Part shown: positions 18,266 to 28,002 of the stretch, in pieces
How the letters are laid out: each line of letters opens with the position of its first letter
Position numbering within the stretch: position 1 is the stretch's first letter
Assembly (NCBI RefSeq): GCF_026340465.1
Contig: NZ_JAPEPC010000001.1
Location: forward strand, 248,001 to 312,000
DNA length: 64,000 nucleotides
Origin: Streptomyces sp. NBC_01306
GTDB taxonomy: Bacteria; Actinomycetota; Actinomycetes; Streptomycetales; Streptomycetaceae
Direction of reading: 5' to 3'
Program-made: the position numbers and the translations under genes
The notes under the pieces: generated by a model
The model's input: the letters and a program-made list of their open reading frames with translations, nothing else
Databases searched by the model: none
Told to the model about the DNA's origin: nothing

Positions 18266-18647
18266 GGTGACACCGGAGTTCACCGGTTCCGAAATTTTCC
18301 GATCAGACAGGTCCTTCAAGGTCTGGCAATACGCTGTCGGCCATCGCAGGCTGCTCCTCCGCAGCAGCCGGGACAGCCCGCCGGACACCCGGATCGAAAT
18401 CTACTTCGCCAACGTCGATCTCATGCTTCTCCGTCCCCGCTACGACAGCTTGGTCATCCGTCGCGCCGAAGACGAGGAATGCAGGAAGACCGGCCTCGAC
18501 TATGGGGTGGAGGTCAAGCCCGGGCGTCTTTTCTTGCTGGGTGGCGACCTGAGGAGCTTCGTCGTTTCGGCCCCTCCACAGTGGCATGAAGATGAGGGCA
18601 CGATGGACGACCCATCATGGTTCGGCCCCATACGGGGAACGCACTGA
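18258..18647 (+). CDS. Putative immunity protein for the polymorphic toxin
   Basis: This 129-residue cytosolic protein has no signal peptide or membrane segment. Its ATG (18258) overlaps the toxin stop by eight bases, and GTG 18267 is an alternative start just after it. Overlap with, and position directly after, a toxin gene is the standard arrangement for an immunity gene, whose product binds and blocks the C-terminal toxin domain in the producer. The sequence is mixed alpha/beta, with the segment RSFKVWQYAVGHRRLLLRS near the N-terminus and an acidic tail (HEDEGTMDDPSW). I recognise similar small proteins from memory as an unnamed family found beside toxins, but assign the role by context. 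Confidence 0.72.
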   Translation: MGEVTPEFTGSEIFRSDRSFKVWQYAVGHRRLLLRSSRDSPPDTRIEIYFANVDLMLLRPRYDSLVIRRAEDEECRKTGLDYGVEVKPGRLFLLGGDLRSFVVSAPPQWHEDEGTMDDPSWFGPIRGTH

Positions 18648-18652
18648 GAACA

Positions 18653-18690
18653 GCATCGGGAGGCCACTTCGCGAAGGAGCCTCCCGATGC
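18653..18690 (+). terminator. Terminator of the toxin-immunity operon
   Basis: Perfect 12-bp arms (18653-18664 and 18679-18690) start six bases after the immunity stop. The loop itself contains the palindrome CTTCGCGAAG. Confidence 0.75.
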
Positions 18691-18731
18691 TCTCTGGCCA
18701 CTCACCACGCCGGTCATCAGTGACCGAGAAT

Positions 18732-18985
18732 CAGCGCCCCCATGGGTAACCCAGTGCCCAGCGTCGGCGGCCGCCGTTCTCCTGGTCGATATCGCCCCCA
18801 CACGACACCACACCGAGTCCCGCGAGCTCGCGCAGCAGCGCGTCGTCGGTCGGGGCCCGCTCGTGCTGGTGGGAGAGGACCAGGACCAGGGCGCGCCCGT
18901 CCTGACCGGCGAGGTGAACACTGACCCTGGCCCCTCACCCGCCGCAGCCGTCACCAGGGCGGTCACCACCAGGCGCGTTCGCGTG
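18732..18985 (-). pseudogene. Fragment of a small ATP-binding (histidine-kinase-like ATPase) protein
   Basis: On the minus strand, after a frameshift near 18910-18920, the frame reads GQDGRALVLVLSHQHERAPT, then LLRELAGLGVVSCGGDIDQ and ends RRRWALGYPWGR at stop 18732. This is the C-terminal half of the HATPase_c_2-type regulators that abound in Streptomyces. The upstream VVTALVTAA part is in another frame and the N-terminus is absent. It is non-functional. Confidence 0.45.
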
Positions 18986-19022
18986 GTCGGTAATCAGCGG
19001 ACTGATATGGGGACGGAACCGG

Positions 19023-19385
19023 GTGATTGGTCCTCTGCTGAGCGAGGACTACGCGCCCGCCATCGGTGACCGCGTTCCGCACTCGAAGCGGGAGTCGGTG
19101 TCCGACCCGGCCGACGTCGCAGAGATGGACGCGCTGTGCGGCTACCTGACGGTCGTCCGAGGGTCCTATCCCGGCTCATTCCCGGGACCCGATCCCGCTG
19201 GGCAAGCCGGACACCGCCGAGCGGGCGCGTACTGCCGAGCACTTCGATGCGGCTGGGACGCTGACGCCGGACCAGCGGCTGTTGCGCGTCCTTCTCGACG
19301 ACAACCATGCCACGTTCGAGCAGGCCCTTCAGGAACGACTCGTAATGCAGCGCGAGAGCGTCGGCGCCGACCCGGCTGCCCGGAG
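19023..19385 (+). pseudogene. Imm49-like immunity gene remnant, frameshifted
   Basis: The first part (MIGPLLSEDYAPAIGDRVPH onward, 19023 to about 19190) and the second part (LGKPDTAERARTAEHFDAAG, then DQRLLRVLLDDNHATFEQAL and LVMQRESVGADPAARSLLP, about 19195-19380) are in different frames. Together they match my memory of Imm49 immunity proteins, which protect against nucleic-acid-targeting polymorphic toxins. The start is lost or internal, and the 3' end is cut by a junction to a toxin fragment on the other strand. It is a fossil of a second toxin/immunity pair. Confidence 0.55.
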
Positions 19386-19629
19386 CCTGCTGCCGCGTCG
19401 GCCGCGGATGCGTCGGCGATGGCCTTGTTGTCGTAGGTGATGGTTCGGGCCAGTGACGCGCTGACCTCGGATGCGGCGGTGGCGGCGTCGGCTGCGTAGC
19501 CGAGGGCCTCCTTGGCGTAGGTACGGGCATCTGCCGCTTAGCCGGCGGCGTTGGCGGCGGACTGGTAGGCGGCCTTCGCGTCACCTGTGGCCTGGTCGGC
19601 GAGAGCCTTGGCGGCGGCTGCTTCCTCCT
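19386..19629 (-). pseudogene. Orphan fragment of a second polymorphic toxin (coiled-coil region)
   Basis: The minus strand encodes KALADQATGDAKAAYQSAAN and later RTYAKEALGYAADAATAAS and SLARTITYDNKAIADASAAD. This is closely similar to residues around 1000-1080 of the intact toxin (bases about 16315-16560) but in inverted orientation. A TAA stop interrupts it after NAAG. Start, lectin, Hint and tip are all missing. It shows that a paralogous toxin gene once lay here. Confidence 0.8.
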
Positions 19630-19658
19630 GTACTAACAGCTCGCGGCACTAGCACCCC

Positions 19659-19710
19659 TGGGGAGAATCTGGGGAGTATTCGGAGGCTTGGGGAGCGCGT
19701 GGGGAGAATC
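19659..19710 (+). repeat. Four 11-bp TGGGGAG repeats
   Basis: TGGGGAGAATC (19659), TGGGGAGTATT (19670), TGGGGAGCGCG (19689) and TGGGGAGAATC (19700) are spaced 11, 19 and 11 bases apart. They lie just right of the toxin fragment. Phased repeats of this kind are often integrase arm sites or replication iterons. Confidence 0.7.
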
Positions 19711-19758
19711 GGCTACATAACGCAGCACGAAACTGAAAGACAGTGAAAGACACATCCA

Positions 19759-20215
19759 CGCAGGTCAGGGGCCCGTAGGATCACAAATCCGCAGGTCAGC
19801 GCCACCAGGTAGACAACTTCATGACGTAATCCACTGGTTCAGCAAGGTCAGCCTGGACCGTTCTTGCGCAGAGCCAACGATCAAGATCCGGCCATGCGCG
19901 GTCCAGAATCAGCGAACCAGCAGGCAGGGACGACGTTTCTGCTGGCCAGCGCAGGTACGACCTCTGTACCACCAGCAGACGAAGAACCTACCGCCACTCT
20001 GCGCAGGTGACCGAGTGGGGCCGCTCTGCACCACGAAATTCCCGGCATCACGCCATTCCCGCCCAGCCAGGAGGCGCCTGACCAGCGGGGCAACCTGTCT
20101 GATGACCCATCAGAACGAGCGTCAAGACGCCTCGTAGAGCGTCATCTCAGCGTCAAGATATCGCCCGTAACGCCCACATCGCACATAACGCACACCACCC
20201 AAACCCGCAGGTCAG
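19759..20215 (+). repeat. Five dispersed CGCAGGT repeats in the 19.7-20.25 kb gene-free stretch
   Basis: CGCAGGTCAG occurs at 19759, 19790 and 20206; the related CGCAGGTACG and CGCAGGTGAC occur at 19950 and 20002. All are in the same orientation. TGAAAGACA is also repeated at 19734 and 19744. No gene is visible between 19630 and 20256, and base composition is more AT-rich than the flanks. Confidence 0.6.
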
Positions 20216-20256
20216 GCAGCCTTTGCGATGGGTTCAAGGATCGCCACGCACTCCAC

Positions 20257-20841
20257 ATGATGGGTCATCGAGAGACATTAATCGACACAGTACGTGATGC
20301 TCGCCTCGTCGCAAATGAGGGCAACATAGCCGAACATCGCCGGTTAGCCAAACCGGCGCTTCTGCAGACGATTATTGTCCACCGTTTGCCCCGAGCACCA
20401 CTGCGGATCAGTTCCAACAGAAGAGACTCACCGCTTCTGTGCATGCAGAACCCCACGGTTCTCCACCTGCGGGCCGCGTCGCTTGTCGCCGACCGCCTTC
20501 TGTATCCCTTGGCGCTCCATACCTCCGGAGATCCAGCGCCTTTGCCCACCGAACCGATAGCAGACTACACAGGCCGTCAGACACACACGAAGGATGAGGG
20601 CGGTGCCCCTTTCACCCGAGATGACAACCAGCCATTTCTCCTGGCCAGTGCCTGGTATTCGACGCGCGACCTCGCCGCCTGCCTGCGTGTAAACACCTCG
20701 ACTCTGCGCCGTTGGCGCACCGCTCGGCCGCCCCAGGGCCCGCCGTTCGTCTCCGTTTCGGAACGCGTCATTATGGACAGCGCGGTCGACGTCGAGGAAT
20801 GGCTGCATCGCCACCGGACCGTCCCACGGCGAGACGCATGA
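20257..20841 (+). CDS. Excisionase-like helix-turn-helix protein
   Basis: The C-terminal 65 residues form a MerR/excisionase-type helix-turn-helix: YSTRDLAACLRVNTSTLRRW, then VSERVIMDSAVDVEEWLHRH. Excisionases (RDF) bind att DNA and turn the integrase toward excision. The stop overlaps the integrase ATG (ATGA), so the genes form one unit. The N-terminal 125 residues have no recognisable content and unusual composition. The true start may be internal (ATG 20443 is one option), and the 5' part may be decayed. Confidence 0.55.
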   Translation: MMGHRETLIDTVRDARLVANEGNIAEHRRLAKPALLQTIIVHRLPRAPLRISSNRRDSPLLCMQNPTVLHLRAASLVADRLLYPLALHTSGDPAPLPTEPIADYTGRQTHTKDEGGAPFTRDDNQPFLLASAWYSTRDLAACLRVNTSTLRRWRTARPPQGPPFVSVSERVIMDSAVDVEEWLHRHRTVPRRDA

Positions 20842-22058
20842 TGGCCGAGAAAGCCGTTGTGCCGGTCGGTGTCCGACTCACCACCGACATCGAGTACCGG
20901 CCTGATCGCCCCAACCCGTACCGCGCGCGAGTCCGCTGGTTCGACCCGGCTACGAAGCGGCGCCTGTCCCTGTCGGAGGGGAAGGCTGACGAGGACGAAG
21001 CGCAGGAGTGGCTCCAGTCCATCATCGAAGCGGCTGAGGCAGGGCTGTCCCCGTCGCTCGCCACCATGAAACTCGCCGAATACGGCAACGCGAACATGGA
21101 CCTCGCCCTGCGCGGCCTGGAGTTGAAAACGCTCGACCCCTATCTGTCAGGCTGGCGGATGCGTGTCGTGCCCGCTCTGGGCCACGTCGCGGTCCGGATG
21201 ATCACCAACGGCGCTGTCGACCGCACCGTGCAGAACTGGATCGCCGACGAGCTCAGCCGCTCAACGGTCAAGAACACCATCGCCGTCCTGGTTCGCGTCA
21301 TGGAGCAGGCAGTCCGCGACGGCATCATCAAGGTGAACCCCGCCCGGGTGACCGGCTGGCAGAAGCTCTACAAGCAGGCCGAGGACGAACTCCTCGACCC
21401 GCGCGCGCTCGCCCTGCCCGACTGGGAAACACTCGTCGCACTGGCCGACGCGCTCGTGGCCGCCTCCCACGACGAGTACCGCGGCTGGGGAGAGGTGGTC
21501 ATCTTCGCCGCGTGCACCGCCGCACGGATCGGCGAGATCTCCGGCTGCCGCGTCGGAGACATCGACACCACCCAGTGGATCTGGACCGTGCGGCGTCAGA
21601 CCACACCCGCGCCCGGCGGACTGACCGACAAGGGCACCAAGGGCAAGCGGGCCCGCAAGGTTCCCATCGTCGAGGAGATCCGCCCCCTCGTCGCCCAGCG
21701 CATCCTGTCCGCCGGCCCCAATCCGGACGCCCGCCTGTTCACGGGCCCACGAGGCGGACGTATCTCCACCGCCGTCCTGCGCGACGCCACACACTGGGAC
21801 GACGTGGTCACCAAGCTCGGCTACGAGCATCTGCGCCGCCACGACCTCCGGCACACCGCACTCACCTGGTTCGCCGACGCCGGGGTCCAAGTACACGTCC
21901 TCCGCAGGATCGCCGGCCACGGTTCACTAACCACCACCCAGCGCTACCTTCACCCGGACGTCCACAAGATCACGGCCGCCGGCGCGGCGCTCTCGGCCCA
22001 CTTCAACGTGCTGCGCGCACCACGCTCACTGCCGAGCCCCATCGTCATGACCCGCTGA
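20838..22058 (+). CDS. int: Tyrosine recombinase / phage-type integrase
   Basis: This 406-residue site-specific recombinase has an N-terminal AP2-like arm-binding region (YRPDRPNPYRARVRWFDPAT), a core-binding SAM-like domain (about 75-180), and the catalytic domain. Catalytic residues visible are Arg in CTAARIGEISG, His and Arg in LRRHDLRHTALTWF, His in IAGHGSLTTTQ and the nucleophile Tyr in RYLH. All expected residues are present, so it may be active. ATG 20838 overlaps the excisionase stop; a second ATG follows at 20841. The gene ends 111 bases before the tRNA-Pro 3' end, its likely attachment site. Confidence 0.9.
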   Translation: MMAEKAVVPVGVRLTTDIEYRPDRPNPYRARVRWFDPATKRRLSLSEGKADEDEAQEWLQSIIEAAEAGLSPSLATMKLAEYGNANMDLALRGLELKTLDPYLSGWRMRVVPALGHVAVRMITNGAVDRTVQNWIADELSRSTVKNTIAVLVRVMEQAVRDGIIKVNPARVTGWQKLYKQAEDELLDPRALALPDWETLVALADALVAASHDEYRGWGEVVIFAACTAARIGEISGCRVGDIDTTQWIWTVRRQTTPAPGGLTDKGTKGKRARKVPIVEEIRPLVAQRILSAGPNPDARLFTGPRGGRISTAVLRDATHWDDVVTKLGYEHLRRHDLRHTALTWFADAGVQVHVLRRIAGHGSLTTTQRYLHPDVHKITAAGAALSAHFNVLRAPRSLPSPIVMTR

Positions 22059-22084
22059 CCCCGTCAAGGACGCCGGACCTCCAG

Positions 22085-22106
22085 CTGGTCCCCAACTGGT
22101 CCCCAA
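22085..22106. repeat. Tandem 11-bp CTGGTCCCCAA repeat
   Basis: CTGGTCCCCAA occurs twice in tandem between the integrase stop and tRNA-Pro. Read on the minus strand it is TTGGGGACCAG, sharing TGGGGA with the repeats at 19.66-19.71 kb. It is a likely arm-type binding site. Confidence 0.65.
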
Positions 22107-22117
22107 AAATGATCAAA

Positions 22118-22147
22118 GGCCGGTTTCGAATTGCTCCGAAACCGGCC
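22118..22147 (-). terminator. Intrinsic terminator of tRNA-Pro
   Basis: On the minus strand 11-bp arms (GGCCGGTTTCG and complement, 22137-22147 / 22118-22128) are followed by TTTGATCATTTTT. This is a classic rho-independent terminator, 21 bases after the tRNA 3' end. Confidence 0.85.
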
Positions 22148-22168
22148 CTGATCTGCGACTGTCTCCAG

Positions 22169-22242
<74 letters not shown>

Positions 22243-22355
22243 ATGCCCGTCTGACCTGGGGTTTCCCCTGGCCTGACCTGCACGAGAACCATACCGCACT
22301 CCGGCCGCCGGACCGACTCCGCCATGGGGGACCGCGATCGGGAGACAATCAGCGG

Positions 22356-22853
22356 ATGAACGAGAAGAGCGACGGCTCGCGCGACACCACGAGGGATCGC
22401 GACGCCGATGGCCGGGCGCGCAATGCCCGGCCCCGGGACGGGCTCGGGCGGCCGCTCCCGTACGGGGCCGAGGGCGTGGAACGGCAGCCGGAGGGGGTGA
22501 CGCGTACTCCTGCGGAGACCGTGCGGGAGGCGCAGCGGCTGCTCGACGCCGGGATGCCCTTCCATGCACATGAGGTGTTCGAGGATGCCTGGAAGGCGGG
22601 GCCCGAGTCGGAGCGCGCGCTCTGGCGGGGTCTCGCGCAGCTGGCGGTCGGGCTGACGCACGCCGCCCGCGGCAATACCGCGGGCGGTGCGCGGCTGCTG
22701 CTCCGGGGTGCGGGCGGGCTCGCCGCGTACCCGGATCCCATGCCGTACGGGATCGACATCGGCGGGCTGACCGTCTGGGCGGAGCAACTCGCGGGCGGGC
22801 TCCGGGGACCGGTCGACGCGAGGGCGTCGGCCCCACGCCTGACAGGCGCCTGA
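22356..22853 (+). CDS. DUF309 family protein
   Basis: This 165-residue cytosolic protein has the DUF309 signature LLDAGMPFHAHEVFEDAWKA and LWRGLAQLAVGLTHAARGN. The conserved His and Glu residues lie in a helical bundle and suggest metal binding. The family has no firm function. The N-terminal 45 residues are charged and disordered-looking. ATG 22356 is chosen over upstream starts that would run through tRNA sequence. It stands alone between tRNA-Pro and cobF. Confidence 0.75.
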   Translation: MNEKSDGSRDTTRDRDADGRARNARPRDGLGRPLPYGAEGVERQPEGVTRTPAETVREAQRLLDAGMPFHAHEVFEDAWKAGPESERALWRGLAQLAVGLTHAARGNTAGGARLLLRGAGGLAAYPDPMPYGIDIGGLTVWAEQLAGGLRGPVDARASAPRLTGA

Positions 22854-22981
22854 ACAGCCCTTCCCCCTGGCCCCCGCCGGTCGGCGTCCGACCGGGCGCG
22901 GCGTCGCCGGGGGCGCCGGGCCGGGGCCGATATACGCCCCGGCGGGCGCCGGACCTGGTGGACATGCGTCAGACTCGGCGG

Positions 22982-23746
22982 GTGAGAAAGATCTATGTGA
23001 TCGGCATCGGTGCGGGCGACCCCGACCATCTGACGATTCAAGCGGTGAAGGCCCTCAACAAGACGGATGTCTTCTTCCTCCTCGACAAGGGTGCGGAGAA
23101 ATCCGATCTGATCCGGCTGCGCCACAACATCCTCCAGGAGCACATCGGGCACGGCCGCGGCTACCGGCTCGTCGAGGCGCGGGACCCCGACCGGGACCGC
23201 GCAGCCGGGGGTTCCGGATACGCCGCGGCCGTCGACGACTGGCGGCGGGCCCGGGCCGGCATCTACGAGCGCATGATCATGGAGGACCTGGGCGATGACG
23301 AGTGCGGCGCGTTCCTGGTGTGGGGCGATCCCGCTCTGTACGACTCCACTCTCGCCATCCTCGAAGAGGTCCTGGAGCGGGGCGCGGTCGCCTTCGACCA
23401 TGAGGTGATTCCCGGTATCAGCAGTGTCTCCGCGCTGGCGGCCAGACATCGCACCGGCCTGAACCGGGTCGGGCAGCCCGTGCAGATCACCACCGGACGG
23501 CGGCTCGCCGAGGGGTGGCCCGACGGTGTGGACGACGTCGTCGTCATGCTCGACGCCGAGCAGGCATTCCGGCACCACGTCGACGAGGATCCGGTGATCC
23601 ACTGGGGCGCCTATCTGGGCACCGAGGACGAGATCCTGATCTCCGGACGGCTGTCGGAGGTCGCCGGGCGCATCGGGGAACTGCGGTCGGAGGCCCGCGC
23701 CCGGAAGGGCTGGATCATGGACACCTATCTGCTGCGCAGGGACTGA
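22982..23746 (+). CDS. cobF: Precorrin-6A synthase (deacetylating), CobF
   Basis: This 254-residue tetrapyrrole methylase has the N-terminal SAM-binding GIGAGDPDHLT motif, the central LVWGDPALYDST segment and VIPGISSVSALAA, all typical of CobF in the aerobic cobalamin pathway. It methylates precorrin-5 at C1 and removes the extruded acetyl group. GTG 22982 is preferred because homologues start at RKIYVIGIG; GTG 22958 and ATG 22964 are upstream alternatives. No other cobalamin genes are in the window, so it is an unlinked member. Its last codons and stop are the first unit of a tandem repeat. Confidence 0.88.
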   Translation: MRKIYVIGIGAGDPDHLTIQAVKALNKTDVFFLLDKGAEKSDLIRLRHNILQEHIGHGRGYRLVEARDPDRDRAAGGSGYAAAVDDWRRARAGIYERMIMEDLGDDECGAFLVWGDPALYDSTLAILEEVLERGAVAFDHEVIPGISSVSALAARHRTGLNRVGQPVQITTGRRLAEGWPDGVDDVVVMLDAEQAFRHHVDEDPVIHWGAYLGTEDEILISGRLSEVAGRIGELRSEARARKGWIMDTYLLRRD

Positions 23747-23838
23747 CCCGCAGGGACTGACCGCAGGGGACTGACCGCAGGAACTGACCGCAGGGGACTG
23801 ACCGCAGGAACTGGCAGCAGGAGCCGACCGCAGGGACG
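23735..23838 (+). repeat. 13-14 bp tandem repeat that begins at the cobF stop
   Basis: About seven copies of CGCAGGGGACTGAC and variants run from the last codons of cobF (CGCAGGGACTGA) into the intergenic space. The stop codon is part of the first unit. The later copies are degenerate. Confidence 0.8.
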
Positions 23839-23894
23839 GAATACAGGACACGCAGCAGCGACATCCACGGCACGGGCAGTGACGCACTCCATTA

Positions 23895-23908
23895 TGCAAC
23901 TTGTTGCA
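23895..23908. promoter_or_regulatory. Operator candidate before the dienoyl-CoA reductase gene
   Basis: TGCAAC-TT-GTTGCA is a 6+6 inverted repeat about 60 bases before the start at 23967. The overlapping TTGTTGCACAA adds a second symmetry. The PadR-type regulator encoded downstream is the natural candidate to bind it. Confidence 0.5.
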
Positions 23909-23930
23909 CAACAGGGTGCGGCTGGTCTAG

Positions 23931-25988
<2,058 letters not shown>

Positions 25989-26060
25989 GCCACCGCATCG
26001 ATGCAGCTCCCGGCGCCGCACAACGGCAGCTCCCGGCCGGGATCTCTCTAGGATGCCCGC

Positions 26061-26594
26061 ATGTCCCTCCCGCACGCGATCCTCACCGCCCTGCTCGAAA
26101 AGCCGTCGTCGGGTCTTGAGCTGACCCGGCGATTCGACAGGTCGATCGGTTACTTCTGGTCGGCGACGCATCAGCAGATCTACCGCGAACTGGCCAAACT
26201 GGAGCAGTCCGGCTTCATCCGCCCGCTGCCGCAGCAGCAGCCCTCGCGCGGGCGGAAGCGGGAGTACGAGGTCCTGCCCGAGGGGCGCACCGAACTGACG
26301 GCCTGGGTGGCCAGGCCGGAGGATCCCAGGGCGTCACGCGATCCGCTGCTGCTGCGGCTGCGGGCGGCGGCCGTGGTGGGGACGGACGGCCTCGGATCCG
26401 AGCTGGCGCGCCATCTCCGGCTGCACGAGGGGAAGCTGGCCGAGTATCTGGCCATCGAGAAGCGTGACTTCTCGCGGCCCGGCCCGTCCCCGCAGGACCG
26501 TCTCCAGCATCTGGTGCTCCGGGCCGGCATCGATCTGGAGAAGTACTGGGTCGGGTGGCTCACGGAGGTGCTTGCGGAGTTGACCGACCGCTGA
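26061..26594 (+). CDS. PadR family transcriptional regulator
   Basis: This 177-residue protein has an N-terminal winged helix (SLPHAILTALLEKPSSGLEL, then FWSATHQQIYRELAKLEQSG, with the RKREYEVLPEGR wing) and a C-terminal coiled-coil dimerisation region (about 95-177), as in PadR subfamily 2. PadR proteins are usually repressors released by a small aromatic or hydrophobic ligand. It lies after the flavoenzyme gene in the same direction and likely controls it through the palindrome at 23895. Confidence 0.88.
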   Translation: MSLPHAILTALLEKPSSGLELTRRFDRSIGYFWSATHQQIYRELAKLEQSGFIRPLPQQQPSRGRKREYEVLPEGRTELTAWVARPEDPRASRDPLLLRLRAAAVVGTDGLGSELARHLRLHEGKLAEYLAIEKRDFSRPGPSPQDRLQHLVLRAGIDLEKYWVGWLTEVLAELTDR

Positions 26595-26688
26595 ATCCGG
26601 CCCGGACCGGCATGACGAGGCGGTGCCCGGCGCACTCCCCCGACCCCGATTCATGTGATTTTCACGCAGCCCGGCTACGGTGGCGGCT

Positions 26689-27618
26689 GTGACCCAGATG
26701 AGCCCGCCCGGATGGCACAGAGACCCCGGGTATACAGGAATAGGCCCAGTCCAGGAACGCTGGTGGGACGGCGCCCAGTGGACCGACCAGCTGCGTATGC
26801 CGCCTGCCGCGGCCCGGCGGCGCCGGTTGCGGATCGGCGCCGCGGTCACGGCCGCCGTGGTGGTCCTGGCGGCGGTCGGGGGCGGCATCTATCTGCTGAC
26901 GGACGGATCGGGCTCCGGGCACACATCGGATGCGGCGACCGCCCCGTCCAAGGCGCCCTCCGATGCGCCCAGCCGCCCCGGGATACCGGGCGGCGGTGGC
27001 GGGAGCGGTCAGAACGGCGGCGGCAGCGGCGGAGACGATGGCCCCGGGTTGCAGGCACCGCCGACCGAGGACGGCTACGCCACCGACGCGGCCAGCGGGA
27101 TCAGCATCCCCGTACCGAAGGGCTGGACCGGCCAGTCGGGGACCGTCGGGGCCGGCGTGACCATCGGCAAGTACACCTGCCCGAGCGGATCCGGCGCGAA
27201 CGGCAAGACCGCGCAGTGTGTGCGCGGCGGGGTGTTCTCCGAACCCGCGATCGCCCTGAAGATCAAGACGACCGACCCGGAGGCCGCCGCGAAGAAGGAC
27301 ATCGCGGGCAACGCCAAGGAGTCGTACGGGGAGACCTCTTCGGGGATCACCTCGCACCAGCAGCTGAAGTCCGAGGCCGTCACGGTGGCCGGCCAGCAGG
27401 GCTATCTGGTGCGCTGGAAGGTGGTGACGAAGAAGGGTGACGACGGGTACGTCCAGTCGCTGGCCTTCCCGTCGCCGGGGGCCGACGGCATGCTGATCGT
27501 CGTACGCTCCGGCTTCGACATCAACTCCAAGGCGCCCGCGCTCTCCGTCATGGACCAGATCACCAAGGGGATCAAGGCGGCCTCCACTTCGGGGACCGGG
27601 TCGGGCGAAGGCGCCTGA
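26689..27618 (+). CDS. DUF2510 membrane protein
   Basis: This protein of about 309 residues starts with a DUF2510 module (PPGWHRDPG, RWWDGAQWTDQLR). One transmembrane helix follows (about 45-65), a Gly/Ser-rich linker, and an extracytoplasmic domain of about 180 residues (SGISIPVPKGWTGQSG onward). DUF2510 is an actinobacterial N-terminal module of unknown role. No ribosome site is clear. GTG 26689 is chosen; GTG 26680 and ATG 26698 are alternatives. It looks monocistronic. Confidence 0.75.
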   Translation: MTQMSPPGWHRDPGYTGIGPVQERWWDGAQWTDQLRMPPAAARRRRLRIGAAVTAAVVVLAAVGGGIYLLTDGSGSGHTSDAATAPSKAPSDAPSRPGIPGGGGGSGQNGGGSGGDDGPGLQAPPTEDGYATDAASGISIPVPKGWTGQSGTVGAGVTIGKYTCPSGSGANGKTAQCVRGGVFSEPAIALKIKTTDPEAAAKKDIAGNAKESYGETSSGITSHQQLKSEAVTVAGQQGYLVRWKVVTKKGDDGYVQSLAFPSPGADGMLIVVRSGFDINSKAPALSVMDQITKGIKAASTSGTGSGEGA

Positions 27619-27660
27619 CTCCCTCTGCCCCATCCGCACCCGGAACGCACCGTCGGCGGC

Positions 27661-27684
27661 GTCAGGCGTCGGCGTCAGGCGTCG
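27661..27684. repeat. 12-bp tandem repeat after the small membrane protein stop
   Basis: GTCAGGCGTCGG occurs twice in tandem, with partial copies on both sides, only three bases beyond the stop of the minus-strand gene at 27688. Confidence 0.7.
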
Positions 27685-27687
27685 GCT

Positions 27688-28002
27688 TTAAGGCAGTACG
27701 AGCCAGTCGGCGGCGACAGCGGCCACCAGGCCCACGCACAGCAGCCAACTCGCGACCCGGGTACGGCCGCTGCGGCTGAGTTCGATGACCACACCGCAGA
27801 GGATCAGCGCCATCCCGTAGTCGGCCACGACCAGCAGGGACGACCGGCTGGTGATCCGCTCCGCGAGCACCAGCGCGACCGCGGCCATCATGACGGATGC
27901 CACCGCTATCCGTATCCGCCGGGCCTGACGAGGCGTCAAGCCCGGCTTCCCGGGCTCGGTCAGGTCCGTGTCCACCGCTTCGCTCTGGTCAGGAGTGCTC
28001 AT
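27688..28002 (-). CDS. Small membrane protein, function unknown
   Basis: This 104-residue protein has a charged N-terminus followed by three predicted transmembrane segments (about 30-47, 55-73 and 84-102). Arg-rich turns (RQARRIRIA, SRSGRTRVA) suggest cytoplasmic loops. No family is recognised. It is divergent from the GNAT gene. Confidence 0.65.
   Translation of the reverse strand: MSTPDQSEAVDTDLTEPGKPGLTPRQARRIRIAVASVMMAAVALVLAERITSRSSLLVVADYGMALILCGVVIELSRSGRTRVASWLLCVGLVAAVAADWLVLP

Larger units (their letters stand above)
19630..22168 (+). mobile_element. Putative minimal integrative element at tRNA-Pro (excisionase-like plus tyrosine integrase)
   Basis: The integrase gene points toward, and ends 111 bases from, the 3' end of tRNA-Pro, a classic integration site. 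An excisionase-like gene overlaps its start. Short repeats with a TGGGGA core lie at both edges in opposite orientation (19659-19710 plus strand, 22085-22106 minus strand), as expected for integrase arm sites. I could not find a second copy of the tRNA 3' segment inside the window, so the left boundary is unproven. No replication or transfer genes are present. Confidence 0.4.

Noticed and set aside
19900..19960. GGGACGAC near 19927 as the left attachment site matching the tRNA-Pro end
   Set aside because: Only eight bases match the tRNA sequence at 22171, too short for an attachment core.
11530..22168. Treating 11.5-22.2 kb as a biosynthetic gene cluster
   Set aside because: No biosynthetic enzymes are present; toxin, remnants and integrase fit a genomic island instead.
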